A stretch of 64,000 bases of DNA, taken from positions 28,785,905 through 28,849,904 of the forward strand of contig NC_061866.1 of NCBI RefSeq assembly GCF_907164915.1, read 5' to 3'. Position 1 is the first letter of the stretch. The number at the start of each line of letters is the position of its first letter. A program made the translations under genes and the position numbers. Under the pieces are notes generated by a model. It ran no database searches and was not told the origin of the DNA. It worked only from the letters and a program-made list of their open reading frames with translations. Of this stretch, positions 24,111 through 36,200 are shown piece after piece. Origin of the DNA: Impatiens glandulifera. Lineage: Eukaryota; Streptophyta; Magnoliopsida; Ericales; Balsaminaceae.

Positions 24111-26062
24111 AGATCGACATTATTGAGTTGGCTTTGGCAACCTTTCCTCCACTGCATATCAAAACGAGCGAGATTTTGGACAAGCTGTTCTCGCACCGCG
24201 AGAAACCGTTCAGCCATTCTCATTTCAATCGGAGGTAGCGTCGTTCCTTCAGTTTCTTGAAAGGCATTCTCCACTGCTTGCAACCGAGCGTTTTCAAGGA
24301 TTACTGCAGTTTTGCTAAAAGCAGGTTGAATAAGGTTGGTGTTAGCTAACTGAAGAGCCCTCTCTTCCAGCCTGATGAGCTTGTCCCAATATTTGTTGCC
24401 GTTCAAACCTGGAGCCATGTCGGATATCTTTGTTTCACATCGAAGCTTCACCCACAGGATATATGGAGCTATCGCTTCACTGGCACCCTTATTCATGTCC
24501 TTGATAAGTTCCTCGAAGACTTCATCTTCTTCCTCTGTGGTAAAGGTAACCTCATCCCCGGTTATGACTTCTGGTTGAGGACCGGTTTGCAGCGTACCTT
24601 TTCCTGTTGCGGTTGAATCTTCGATAAGAACCCCTTTGCCTTTGTTGACCTGAACAGAGCCTTCAGGTATTGTCGCTGAGTCAGATGGCCCATCTCGAGC
24701 CGATCGGTTTTCTGGAGCTGTCTTGCCTCCTGCGGAACCGGATGGTTCCTGTTCTTCAAGATTATCCTCCTGAGCCGGAGGTGTAATCTCTGCTGTATTG
24801 GCCGCTTCTTCGACCGGTTGTGCTTCACTCTGATCAGGTATCACAACCTGATCAACTGGCTTGCGACGACTTGACACGTCGTCCTCTTCGGTTTCCTTTG
24901 CAATATCTTGAACTACGTTCTCAATTGCTTCAGAGGTATTTAAGCCTACGTCGACTAATACCTCTTCAATTCGTTTACTTGGTGACTTGGAGGTTTCAGA
25001 GTGAATGCTTACCTCTACTTCCTCCTTGGAAACTGACTTGTTTTCTTGGCTCCCCGGTGATTCGGTTTGCCTTGGTGAATTGGATGGAACAGGAACGGAA
25101 AGAACGGTGTTGATGGGAGTGGGTTGAAAGACGTCTGCGGTTCTTTCTGGTGGATTATCCGAGGAAAGAGTTTTCTCGGAGTCCGCCGGTTTGTTGGAAC
25201 TTTTTCTTGCAGCCACCTTCTTCCTCCTTTTCGCTTCTTGTGGGGCTTCGGTTTCAACCGCCTTTCTTGCCGGTTTCTTCTGTCTGGTTTCTTCTTCAGC
25301 CGGAACCGAGGAACTGACTCCTTTGGACGACTTTGTTCTTGAGGACTTGGGTTTGATCGTCTTCTCCGGTTTTTCGATCATTGACCCTGAGTCAAGAATA
25401 GTGGAGATTGGAAGCGGTTTACCTTCACCCAGTTCCACATTAAGTAACTCAAGGATTTTGACGATCTGCATTGCAAATGCCTGCACCCGGCCATCTTTCT
25501 TTATCACCATCTGGCAAAATTCTTCGTAAATGACATATCCCCAATCCACTTTGTCACAGCGGACAATGGCCAACAGCATTCTGAGTTTGAGTTTCGTCAG
25601 GTTGTCAAAGTTGCCTCCTCTTCCCTGGATTGACCGGGCGATGACAGTCAACAGCCATCTGTATTCCGGTTTTAGCTTATTCCTCCGGCTGGAGTGGATC
25701 ACCAGATCCTAATCTGAGAAGGAAACCACTAACCGGGCAGCGTTTGATTCTGCAGCGGTTAGATCAATCTTAAGGTCCAGACCTGTGTTGGGCAAACCGA
25801 GAGCTTCAACAAAAAGCTCTTCGGTGATTAGAATGGCCTTCCCGTTGACGGTGGCTGAGACTTTCCTCTTCGATAGTGTCGCCGTCGCCAGGAACTCCGT
25901 CACCGCCGCCGGATAAATGGTGAACGGACCAGATATAAACTTTTCCAGCCTAGAATCCCTTAAAAGTTGAAGAACAGCCTTGTTTTTGTCATCGGCATGT
26001 TCGTCAATATCCGCGAAATCCACTTGTAACATCCATTGGAATGGAGCTTTGCTTAGATCCAT
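24074..26062 (-). pseudogene. Accessory ORF3 (aORF3) of copia derivative C, one stop, 3' truncated
   Basis: The start at 26062 gives about 117 codons, then a stop at 25709-25711; the same frame continues for over 500 codons to 24074. The N-terminal half has the accessory fold shared with B2 aORF3: L-Q-V-D-F, L-E-K-F-I, V-T-E-F-L-A-T-A, a G-L-P-N-T-G segment, then K-P-E-Y-R-W-L-L and V-D-W. A long charged, low-complexity middle follows (Ser, Pro, Glu, Lys rich, with KRRKK near 25210), then a helical region. Compared with B2 it lacks the C-terminal coiled coil; the last 20 or so residues are foreign and run into the gypsy fragment. Function unknown. Confidence 0.75.
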
Positions 26063-26579
26063 GATGATTTTGAGAAGAAGATATGAAGAACGATGACTAT
26101 CGGAGAGAAGAAAGCTTTTGAAGATTTGGAGATTTCTAGAGAGAGAAAGCACAAGTGTTGAGTAAGATGATGTGAACTTATATACATGGCGGTTCCGAGC
26201 GGTTTGAAGATGAACCGTCGATTGATGCTTTTGGCGCCAATTTTCCCTCCAAAAGTTACTGCCGTAACTTTCGGCGGTAAAAGCGGAGATTCAGTGGGCG
26301 GTAAATTTTGGGAGGTAAAACCGTGGGCGGTTAAGGTTTTCAAAATTTTCATTTTTGCTCGAAGTTCCGGTTTTTCTTGAGTACTTTCTAACCGGAAGTT
26401 TTTTAGGTTAACTTTAAGTTTTTGTATAAGTTTGGAAAAACCGGAAGGAAGAATATGAATAAAAACCGGAGACTTTGAAGATTAAAATATTTCATAAATA
26501 AAGGAAGTGGTGAACATTTAGCGGTTTTGGTCGTACAACAAAATGACCAGAAACCGGAGAAAAAGAAAGGAAAAAGAAT
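26063..26579 (-). promoter_or_regulatory. Promoter region of the C aORF3
   Basis: On the minus strand a TATATAAG box at 26177-26184 lies about 115 bases before the ATG, followed by a CT-rich leader. A TTTTGGCGCC site at 26229-26238, matching the E2F consensus, sits beside GGAGGGAAAATT, a block also found upstream of aORF3 in B2. GGCGGT words are repeated at 26270-26330. Confidence 0.55.
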
Positions 26580-27341
26580 TTAGTCTTCTGTGAACCATCC
26601 CCCTTCCATCCTCCTTTCATACCACTTTTCCACGGTGTTTTCAGGTGATCGTTCCTCAATTCTTGATATCCACCTGTGTATCATAAATATGGAGATAGTG
26701 TTGGATGGTCCAACCGGAACACCGGTTCCAAGGTTGCGACGCTTGGACATCAGGAACCGGGTGATTTGAGGGGCGTAACTGGTCATTCCCCTTGCAGCGG
26801 TCATGAGCTGCTTCAGTTTGTTGTAGAGGTAGGTTGACCAGTTGATGGAGGAGTTGCGAATGATGGCTATCATAATGTCAAATGCCTCCCGGCTGTAGTT
26901 CTGGTTCAGCATTCGGCCTATGATAGACCTTTGGACCAAATCATGAAAGATTTGGTAGTGAGGAGCGAGAGTTTCTTTCTTCCCAAAGTCCTTGATCGGA
27001 GCGTAGAAAGAAGAGAAAATCTGGAAGAAGTCTTCCTTAGCCGGTAAGAACGGCGTTGGGAAGTCGGAAAAACCTTCGGTCCGAAGGTGAAAGAAGTTGG
27101 CAAATTCCTCTTCGGTAAACTGAAGGAATTGGCCGTCGATGATGGTGCGGATGCTGCCATCATCTAGAATATGACCATTATTGAAAAATTCACACACCTC
27201 CTCCACGAGGATTGTGTCTGAACCTTTAAGAAATCCCTGGAGTCCTGAATCTATGATATGCTGAAAAATGCATTCATAGAATGCACTATCTTTGATATCC
27301 TCAAAATCGATGATAAGAGTATTTCTGAGTTCTGCAGACAT
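26580..27341 (-). CDS. Accessory ORF2 (aORF2) of copia derivative C
   Basis: I chose the ATG at 27341 (253 codons) because it lies about 100 bases after a TATA box and aligns with the starts of aORF2 in B1 and B2. The upstream in-frame ATG at 27512 would put the TATA box inside the gene. Landmarks in order: I-I-D-F-E-D-I, S-G-L-Q-G-F-L, V-C-E-F-F, E-E-F-A-N-F-F, E-G-F-S-D-F-P-T, then H-Y-Q-I-F-H-D-L, F-D-I-M-I-A-I, I-N-W-S and a Y-A-P segment. The frame is fully open. No family function is known to me; the layout loosely resembles plant transposon-associated domains of unknown role. Confidence 0.7.
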   Translation of the reverse strand: MSAELRNTLIIDFEDIKDSAFYECIFQHIIDSGLQGFLKGSDTILVEEVCEFFNNGHILDDGSIRTIIDGQFLQFTEEEFANFFHLRTEGFSDFPTPFLPAKEDFFQIFSSFYAPIKDFGKKETLAPHYQIFHDLVQRSIIGRMLNQNYSREAFDIMIAIIRNSSINWSTYLYNKLKQLMTAARGMTSYAPQITRFLMSKRRNLGTGVPVGPSNTISIFMIHRWISRIEERSPENTVEKWYERRMEGGWFTED

Positions 27342-27530
27342 GATGATGAAGAGGGTGTTGGAAGGATTTTTCTTAACTTTCAAGTTTTTAGAGAGAAGGA
27401 ATGCTGGAGGCGTGTTTTGAAGATGGATACAAGCATCCCCTTTTATAGCTTGGAACGGTTGAGAGCATTTAATGGGAATATTTGAAAAATCTAGCCGTTT
27501 ATGTCTAGTCATTAATGACTTTGTGATTTG
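27342..27530 (-). promoter_or_regulatory. Core promoter and leader of the C aORF2
   Basis: CTATAAAAGGGG on the minus strand, with the TATA box at 27440-27447, then an A/C-rich leader with CTTCTCTCT before the ATG at 27341. Confidence 0.6.
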
Positions 27531-28274
27531 AAGGAGTTAGACACACGTCTAACTTTCACTTAATTAGACTACCCGTCTAATCATTCACTAACCATTAGAC
27601 TGCACGTCTAACTCCACTAAGTTAGACTGCATGTCTAATTCCGATTCTACCTCAGACTAATCTGATGGAGTTAGACTCATGTCTAACTTTCACAATCTAT
27701 TAGACTGCACGTCTAACTCCGCTGAGTTAGACTGCACGTCTAATTCCGCACGAATATTAGATTGTCCGTCTAATTCCAAATATATTAGATTTCTCTTCTA
27801 ACTCTACTGAGTTAGACTGCACGTCTAATTCCGTATACATTAGACTTGCGTCTAAGTGCAAATATATTAGACTGCACGTCTAACTCCACTGAGTTAGATT
27901 GAACGTATAATTCTGCATATCTATTAGACTATACGTCTAATTCTATGCATTCACTAGACTACACGTCTAAGTCCGTTGAGTTAGACTGTACGTCTAATTC
28001 TATGCATTATTAGACTACACGTCTAACTCCGTTGAGTTAGACTGTTTGTCTAATTCTATGCATTCATTAGACTACACGTCTAACTCCGTTGAGTTAGACT
28101 GTACGTCTAATTCTATGCATTGAATGCCAAAATCGGTATAATGACTCTCATTAGAGCCAAGTCTTATAAAATATGATTTCAATACACCTGCATCAAAACT
28201 CATAAGTTATTTCATAATCAAAATATCAATGGTTAAATTATTTCAACACTTAGTCAAAATAATTTGACCCAACA
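27530..28274 (-). repeat. LTR start and TTAGAC repeat array of copia derivative C
   Basis: On the minus strand it begins TGTTGGGTCAAAT at 28274. It follows the A-family LTR start, including the TTTTGATGCAGG word that corresponds to TTTTGTGCAGG of A. From about 28130 to 27530 there are over a dozen units around GTTAGAC-TGCAC-GTCTAAC, each able to form a hairpin. No LTR 3' end, primer site, gag or pol follows: the array joins directly to the aORF2 promoter. Confidence 0.65.
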
Positions 28275-29823
28275 TATTTATTATTTTATTAATTTTTCTA
28301 ATTATTAATTTTAAATATATACTATATAATTAATTAATTCAAATATATAAATATATAATTACAAATTAATAAATGAAAAAAAAAATATATAAAACAATTT
28401 TTTATTAGATGTTCTCCTTTTGTCCCTCAAAATAGTCTAGAGAATAAATTATTAAAAAAATAATTAAAATGCATTTATAATGCCATGTATGATAATTTTT
28501 TTAAAAAAGAATATTTATAATAATAATAAATTAAAGAGATAAATTATTAGGTGTTTTTTTGATGATAAAAAAATATTAAATGATTTAAATTTAAATATTA
28601 AGAGAGAAAAAATGTAAATATTGAAAAGAGAGAAAAATAAATATATAATTAGTCAGCAAGTCCCACATCATTGTTTATCTACAAATTTTTACTCCATTCA
28701 TTACTCTTAAAACAAATACACATAAAAAAAATAATTACAATTAAAATAATTACAATTAAAAGACTCAAAATATTTAAAATATCTACACTCCCTAGGGGTG
28801 AGTTGTAAGGAGTCAATAGGTATTTTTTTATTTTTATCCATATTTCATATTTTATCGAAAATTTCTTATAGGAAAATACATATTTTTATCGTAAAGCAGT
28901 TTTAACCGCGTTAAAATATATTTTCCTGTAGTTAAAGTCTATTAATGATGGTAAAACTATCACAGTCAATTAACGTTAAAAAAATCAATAATAAGAGAAG
29001 AAAAAATACCACAGTTAATAACTTATAACGATTTTTTATTAAACCGTAGTTAATAGACTCTAACTGCAGTTTAAAAAAAACGCTGTTAAAGATATGTGTA
29101 CCAATAAGGGGGGTAAACTTACCGTAATTAATAGTCTTAACTGTGTTAACATTATAGACCTTATTGAACAATATTTTTTTTAAAACTAATAAGTGCGGTA
29201 AAATTACTATAGTAAATTAGGGTATAAACGGATCAGTTTGGTTGTTTTTTTTATCAAAATATATATTCCAACTGTTAGTATCGGTTTTTCAAAATCTTCA
29301 CTTGTCGGTTGACGGTTAAACGACAGTTCAATTTTATCGGTTATAATATCGGTTCGATCGATTTCGATCGGTTAATCGGCTCAAACCTAACATTAAAAAC
29401 TTTTTAAAATCTAAACATTTAAATTAAAAAAAAAATTTAAATTACAATAAAGAAACTACTAAACTAACATGCTAATAATATATTCCGTAACCACAAGCTA
29501 ATAAACTAAGAAAATCTATAACTAACATATTTACCTATAAACAGTAATGAACTTAAATAAAGATATATAAACTAACATAATTGGTGAATAAAAAACTAAC
29601 AATTTTGAAGTTAATACTAAACTTTAAACAAAATAACAAACTAACCGTAAACTAACATTTACTAACATCTAACCTAACAATAATTTGTAAGAACTTAACA
29701 ATAATAGTAAAGAAACTAACGAGTAACACTACTAATATTTAGCATTTACCTTAAGGTCTTCATCAGTTTGAGAATTTAGAAATGAAACGGTAATATGTAT
29801 TTCATATGCCTTCACGGGTAGTG
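28275..29823. other. Left host flank of A3
   Basis: 28275-28436 and 29118-29823 match the A1 flank in inverted orientation. 28437-29117 is absent from the A1 side and contains repeated ACTGTGGT/TTAACTG words, like the subterminal region of a DNA transposon. The last five bases, TAGTG, form the left target-site duplication of A3. Confidence 0.7.
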
Positions 29824-31462
29824 TGTTGAGTCAAATCAAATTGATTAAAATAAACTAAGAAAATAAGTTTATTCAATGCTAACATTATTTTGATGATTTA
29901 TGTTAAACTTAGTTATAATCAAACTAAGTTGTCTATTTATTTTGTGCAGGAACAAATCCAAAACACAATGCTACTTCAGACGCGGTCAAAAGTAGACTAT
30001 CTTAGACATCTTACGTAATTAGACGAGGACGTCTAACTCCTTTAGACGCGGTCTAAATTAGACGTCCTCGTCTAAAGGGAAGCGTAGTTAGACGAGGACG
30101 TCTAAATCCTTTAAAGGTGCTCTAAATAGAAGCGTAGTAGACAAGGTTGTCTAACTCATTTACACGCGGTCTAAAGGAAAGTGTAGTTAGACAAGGTCAT
30201 CTCTAACTCCTTTAGACGTTGTCTAAAGAGAAACGTAGTTAGACGTCTAACTCCTTTAGATGAGGTCTAAAGGGAAGCGTAGTTAGACGAGGTCGTCTAA
30301 CTCCTTTAGACCCGATCTAAAGAAAAGTGTAGTTAGATGAGGACGTCTAACTCTTTTAAACGCGGTTTAAAGGGAAGCGTAGTTAGACGAGGACGACTAA
30401 CTCCTTCAGACACAATCAAAAGGGAGGCGTAGTTATACGAGGACGTCTAACTCCTTTAGACGCAGTCTAAAGGGAAATGTTGTTAGACGAGGACGTTTAA
30501 CTCCTTTAAATGTTGTTTTAAAGGAAGCATTGTTAGACGAGGATGTCTAACTCCTTTAAACGCGATCTAAAGGGAAGCGTAGTTAGACGAGGACGTCTAA
30601 CTCCTTTAGACGCGGTCTAAAGATGAACTTTTTATTCCTTACTTTAGTAGCCGTCCGAAGAAAGCATTCGTCTATCCATGTTCACTTAGTTGTCTTCTCC
30701 TCCTGCCTTCAGAAGTCTGACAAGCCAACTGACTCTATCAAATGAATGAATGCCACGTGCGCGAATATTTCTCAATTGCATTTCAAGTACAAGACATGAT
30801 TAGAGGATATTTGGCACACTACCTGTTCGTTATGACCACGATCCAAATACTTAGAGTCTGCTGTACTCTCATACTATAGGAGGCCATCCAATAGAGACAT
30901 GGCACGTGTCCACAAAGAATATTCGACCGTTGGTGTACTTCAACTATAAATAGAAGCCCAAGGACAACGGTTGGACAACTGATGAACCAACTGAAAAACT
31001 TACTAACTTTATGCTTCATACAATTATCTTAAGTAAAAATCTATTACTGTCTAGCTATGATTATATTGTAATATTGTCTTTTTTCTATGAGAAACTTCAG
31101 TATTATAAGTTGAACAGAGATTTTTCTGTTCAATAGAGAGTTAACTAGCTCAGTTAGTTGTATCTAATTCAAAGTCTTAGTGGATATCCTTCTGGTTGTG
31201 GAAGAAGTTGTGATGTAGGAGTTTTATATCCGAACAACCATAAAACTCTCTGTGTTTTTTACTTTCTGCCATTTTCATTCATTTGTATAAAGCTTCAAAT
31301 CCAACAAAAAGTTCTGCACTTGAATTCGCTTCAAGAGTTTGTGAAGATTTGCTTAGAATAGAAACAAATACTAATCTCTCACAGGATTATTATTGAATCA
31401 TTTATCGTAAGTTGTTAACAATAGTCAGACCCTATTCTCTATTGGTAACATCGATCCTAATA
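29824..31462 (+). repeat. 5' LTR of copia A3
   Basis: TGTTGAGTC to CCTAATA, 1639 bp. TATAAATA is at 30945-30952, with GGCACGTGTCC and GAATATTC just upstream (30901-30933). It includes the minisatellite. Confidence 0.95.
29976..30626 (+). repeat. 50-bp minisatellite in the A3 5' LTR
   Basis: About thirteen imperfect units of the TTAGAC/GTCTAA repeat. Near 30050-30080 an inverted fragment of a unit is inserted. Confidence 0.9.
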
Positions 31463-31464
31463 AG

Positions 31465-31476
31465 TGATATTAGAGC
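31465..31476 (+). other. Primer binding site of A3
   Basis: TGATATTAGAGC, identical to A1 and A2, two mismatches from the Met-tRNA site. Confidence 0.75.
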
Positions 31477-31515
31477 CTCATTTTCTATTTTCAAGCACCC
31501 ACAAAAATCTGAATC

Positions 31516-33265
31516 ATGTGTATGGCTGTCACCAACAAGGTTCCCATGTTCTCAAAGGAAACTATGTCGTTTGGAAGGCGAGAGTCCACACTCATCTAGC
31601 TTCTATAGAGGATGACATGTGGTATGTCATCAACGAAGGTCCAATAAATATTAAGAAAGATAGATCTAAGTGGACTAGTGAAGACAAGAGGAAGAATAAC
31701 CTCGACAACATGGTCAAAGACATTTTATACAAAACTTTGGATGACAACATGTTCAACTACATCATATTATGCAACTCTGCCATAGAAATCTGGGAGAGGT
31801 TCACTCAACTCTATGAAGGCAACGAGCAAACCAAAAAAAACAAACTCATGGTTGCCACACAATAGTGTGATAACATTAAGATGCGTCCTGGAGATACGAT
31901 GAATGAATTCAATGGGAGATTTAACAAGATTATCACAACTCTTTCCACTTTGGGAAAGACTTACAACAATAGAGAGGTTGCAATCAAAGTCATGCGTGCT
32001 CTGCCCAGGGAGTGGGATATCAAGACGATGATAATGAGGGAGTCTAAAGATCTCAACAAGATGGAGCTCTTTTACTTGTTAGACGATCTGAAGGCCTATG
32101 AGTTTGAGATAAACTCTAGGAATGAAGAGGAGCTTTCCATATCTGTTATTGTAAACAAGACATTGGTGATTGCTGAGGAGCCACCCGTTGCCACTGATGT
32201 GAAGACTGTTGTGGATCAGATCAGCAACGACGCCATTGCTCTCTTTGTGAAGAAATTCGGCAAATTCATGAAGAAGAGAAATTCTAACTCAAGCTCTTGC
32301 AATAAGAACAATGATGATAAGAATAACTATAAGGCTAACTTAAATTGTTTTAACTATGATAAACTAGGACACTTCAAGTCATTGTGCAGGAAGCCCAAGC
32401 GAGATGAGAAGAAGAAGGACAACAAGAATGAGCTGAAGGCTTTTATGGCGGCTAATTGCAAAGTGAAGTGGGCCTAAAGTGACTCAGACTATATATCATC
32501 TAGTGATAGTGATGATGAAAATGTCAACTGCTTCATGACAGTAGAAGAAAAAGATTATGAGGTATTTAACCTCTCCTCTAAAAAATTTACAAGAGATGAA
32601 TTAACTGCTACACTTAATGGCACGGTCATTGAGTACAAGAAGTTGTCAGACTCTTGTAATGAAATGAGAATAAAATATGAAACTAATAACTCTTCTTCAT
32701 ATCAAACTTCTAAATTAAAAGCTTGTGAAAACAAAGTGGTTGATCTCTCATCTGAAAATGAGAAACTCAAGGAAAATGTTCAAAAACTGTTTTTTAAAAA
32801 CCAACGGTTGACACATGTGGTCAGTTCCTGGACAAGGTCCAGAGATGCAATCAGACAACAAATAAGTGTGCTGAGGCCTACCAGATGCAAATCTGGTTTA
32901 GGATTTGACAATGCCATCCCAGATCAGTCGTAAAGAAGTTAAACACATAGAAAGACAAGCTTAAGACTATAAGCTTTGTCAAGGGTAGTTTAATTGATAT
33001 AGGAACTGATTCAAGCTGTGAGGACTTAATCTTAAAGGATGAGATTATTTATGTTAATCCAACTGTAAGTTGGCTGAAACCTAGGAAGGAAGCAACCAAC
33101 AAGTCTGGCAAAACAAAACCTGACAAGAAGTCAAGAAGTTTTAAACAAAAATCACCCTCTAAGGTTAACAGATCAGTTGTTAGTAGGAAGACGTCTGCTA
33201 AGTCTAAATCATACACATTAATCATAACACAACATGATAAATCCATCAGAATAACTCAAATATAG
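31516..33265 (+). pseudogene. copia gag pseudogene of A3
   Basis: The ATG at 31516 is followed by a one-base deletion near 31559 relative to A2, so the core is read in the neighbouring frame to a TAG at 31863-31865. It resumes at 31881-32477. The zinc knuckle near 32347-32390 has Tyr in place of the second Cys. A stop at 32475-32477 is shared with A1 and A2. Further open pieces are 32535-32933 (helical, charged) and the basic C-terminus up to 33265. Confidence 0.88.
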
Positions 33266-33282
33266 ATTCCTAAGGGACTAAT

Positions 33283-36200
33283 TGACCGAGGACCCAAGTG
33301 AATGTGGGTACCAAAAAGCTATAAATATTATTTATGTAGGTACCACATATAAGATGCTTGGAGCAATCAATATGGTATCTGGAAAGTGGATGTTCTAGAC
33401 ACATGACTGGAGATAGATGACTTATGACTGAAGTTACGAATTACTCAGGGCCTAAGATCACGTTTGGTGACAACAACAAGGGTAAGACAATGGGTAAGTG
33501 TAATATTATCCATTGTAATCTAACCATTAACAACGTGCTACTTGTTGAACACCTGTGTTATAACCTCATTAGTATAAGCCAATTATGTGATAATGGATTA
33601 ATTGTTGATTTTTAAACGCATGCATGTCTAGTTAAGGATCGGTAAGGTAGCATTCTGCTGACCAGAAGCAGAATAGGAAATTCATACAAAATGAACTAGA
33701 AAAAAAGACATCTAATCTCATATGTATGATAGCAAAAAATGATCAAAATTGGCTTTGGCATAAGAGATTAAATCATCTTAATTTTAAAACCATTGACAAC
33801 ATTTGCGTGCATGATTTAGTTTTTAGTTTACCTAATTTGAAGTTTACAAAGGACAAGGTCTGTCCTACTTGCTAGTTAGGCAAGCATATCAAATCAACGT
33901 TCAAGAGTAAATGAAAATCTCAGTCCAACCGATGCTTGGAACTCTTACACATGGAACTATTTGGTCCAATTTCTATAAAAATCTTCAGAGAACGAGATTC
34001 ACCCTAGTCATAATTGATGATTTTTCGAGATTTACGTGAGTTATTTTCTTATAATCTAAGGATCAGACGGCTGAGAATCTGATTAAAATCCTTAGAAGAC
34101 TTCAAATCAAAAAATCTTTAAGCATCATCAAGACTAGAAGTGACCGGGGAACCGAGTTCACCAACAGACGCTTAACTTCTTATCTCGAGGAGTCTAGAAT
34201 TAAACACGAGTTGTCTAGTGCCAAAACTCCATAACAAAATGGAATTGCTAAGAGAAAAGTCAGAACATTAAAGGATGCATCGAGATCTATGCTTACCGAC
34301 TCAGGTGTTCCTCATAAGTTTTGGGCAGAAGCCATAAACACAACATGCTATACAGAAAACCGATCAATAATTAATAAACGTTTTGACAAAATACCATTTG
34401 AACTCTTTTATGGAAGAATTGCTACAGTTTCGTATTTTTGAATTTTTGGATGTAATTGTTTTATTCATAACAATGGAAAAAAATATTTGACTATTTTTTA
34501 TGCTAAAGAAAATACTAAAATAATGTTAGACTACTTTTCAGTTAGTAGAGCTCTTAGAGTATATAATAATCGAACAAAAACGGTTGAGGAATCCTATCAT
34601 GTTGTTTGTGATGAATCTGTTGAAAATAATTCTAATGATTTATTTGACATTGCTAACAGATTAGAAGCGACAAGTCTTGAATCTAATAGTGATGAAAAAG
34701 TTACGGTCAATAAGATTCACTCGTCTGATCAAATGGTTGATCCGATTGAGAGTCAACCAGACGTCCAGTCTTCAAGTTAGTAGATAGTTGATAGTTCAGA
34801 CGTCGTGGGGCCATCTAATAAGACATCGCGAGGCCATCTAATCATACATCTAATCCTTTAGGATCAAACTTTCGATGGAACAAAAATTATCCACCTAAAT
34901 CTGATAATTGGCAATCATAATGCTCCTCTTAGGACCATACACCAATTATTGGATGAAATGACAAACTTCACATTTATTTCTTAAATTGAGTCAAAGAAGA
35001 TTATTGAAGCATTGCTTGATTCAGATTGGATTAATGCAATGCAAGAGGAGTTGAATAATTTAAAAAAAATAAAGTGTGGCATCTAACTTCAAGGTCGACT
35101 AATCAATTGGTCATTGGAACAAGATAGGTTTTTCGAAACAAGCTTAGTGAAGATGGATTAGTTATGAGAAACAAAGCTCGATTGGTAGCCCAAGGATATA
35201 GACAGGAGGAAAGAAATAACTTTGAGGAGTCATTCGCACTTATGCATCTTTCAAAAACTTTAAAGTTTTTCAAAAGGATGTGAAAAGTGCATTTTTAAAT
35301 GGAACTTTAAATGATGACGTATATGTTGAACATCCACCTGAATTTCTAGATCATTCATTGCCAAACCATGTTTTTATACTTGACAAAGCCTTATATAGTT
35401 TCAAACAAGCTCATAGAGCTTGGTATGATACTTTTACTAAGTTTTTATTTGATCATGATTTTGTTATAAGCACCATAGACAAAACTTTGTTTAAATTTGT
35501 TAAAGACTCTCATATTTTTCTTGTTCAAGTCCATGTGGATGATATCATATTTGGGTCAACTAACCCCAAACTATGTGAGAAATTTGGTCAAGTTGATGCA
35601 AGAAAAATTAGAGATGAGTATGATGGGAGAGTTAACTTTGTTCCTAGGTCTTCAAGTTCGTCAACTTGAAGAAAGTATATTCATCAACCAGACCAAATAT
35701 ACCAAGGATCTGTTAAAGAAATTTGGAATGGAAAACTGCTCGGCTACAGCTACTCCAATGAGCTCCTCCAACAAGCTCGACAAGGATGAAGATGGCCAAA
35801 GTGTCAATATCACTGCATATAGAGGAATCATTGGTTCTCTACTCTATCTTACTGCCAGCTGGCTAGATATCATGTTTGTTGTCAGCGTCTATGGAAGATT
35901 TCAGGCTAATCCTAAACAATCTCATTATGGTTCTACTTAACAAATTTTGAAATATTTAAAGAGAACTCAAAATGTGGGACTGTGGTATCCGAAGGATTCT
36001 AGTTTCAATCTAACTAGTTATTCAGATGCAGACTATACAGGGTGCAAGCTTGATCGGAAAAGCACTAGTGGAACCTTCCAGTTCCTTGGTGATCGTCTGA
36101 TCTCCTGGTTAATAAAAAAGCAGACATCGGTCGCCACGTCTATAGCTGAAGTAGAGTACCTTGCTGTAGGTAGTTGTTGTTCTCAGCTCTTGTGGGTTCA

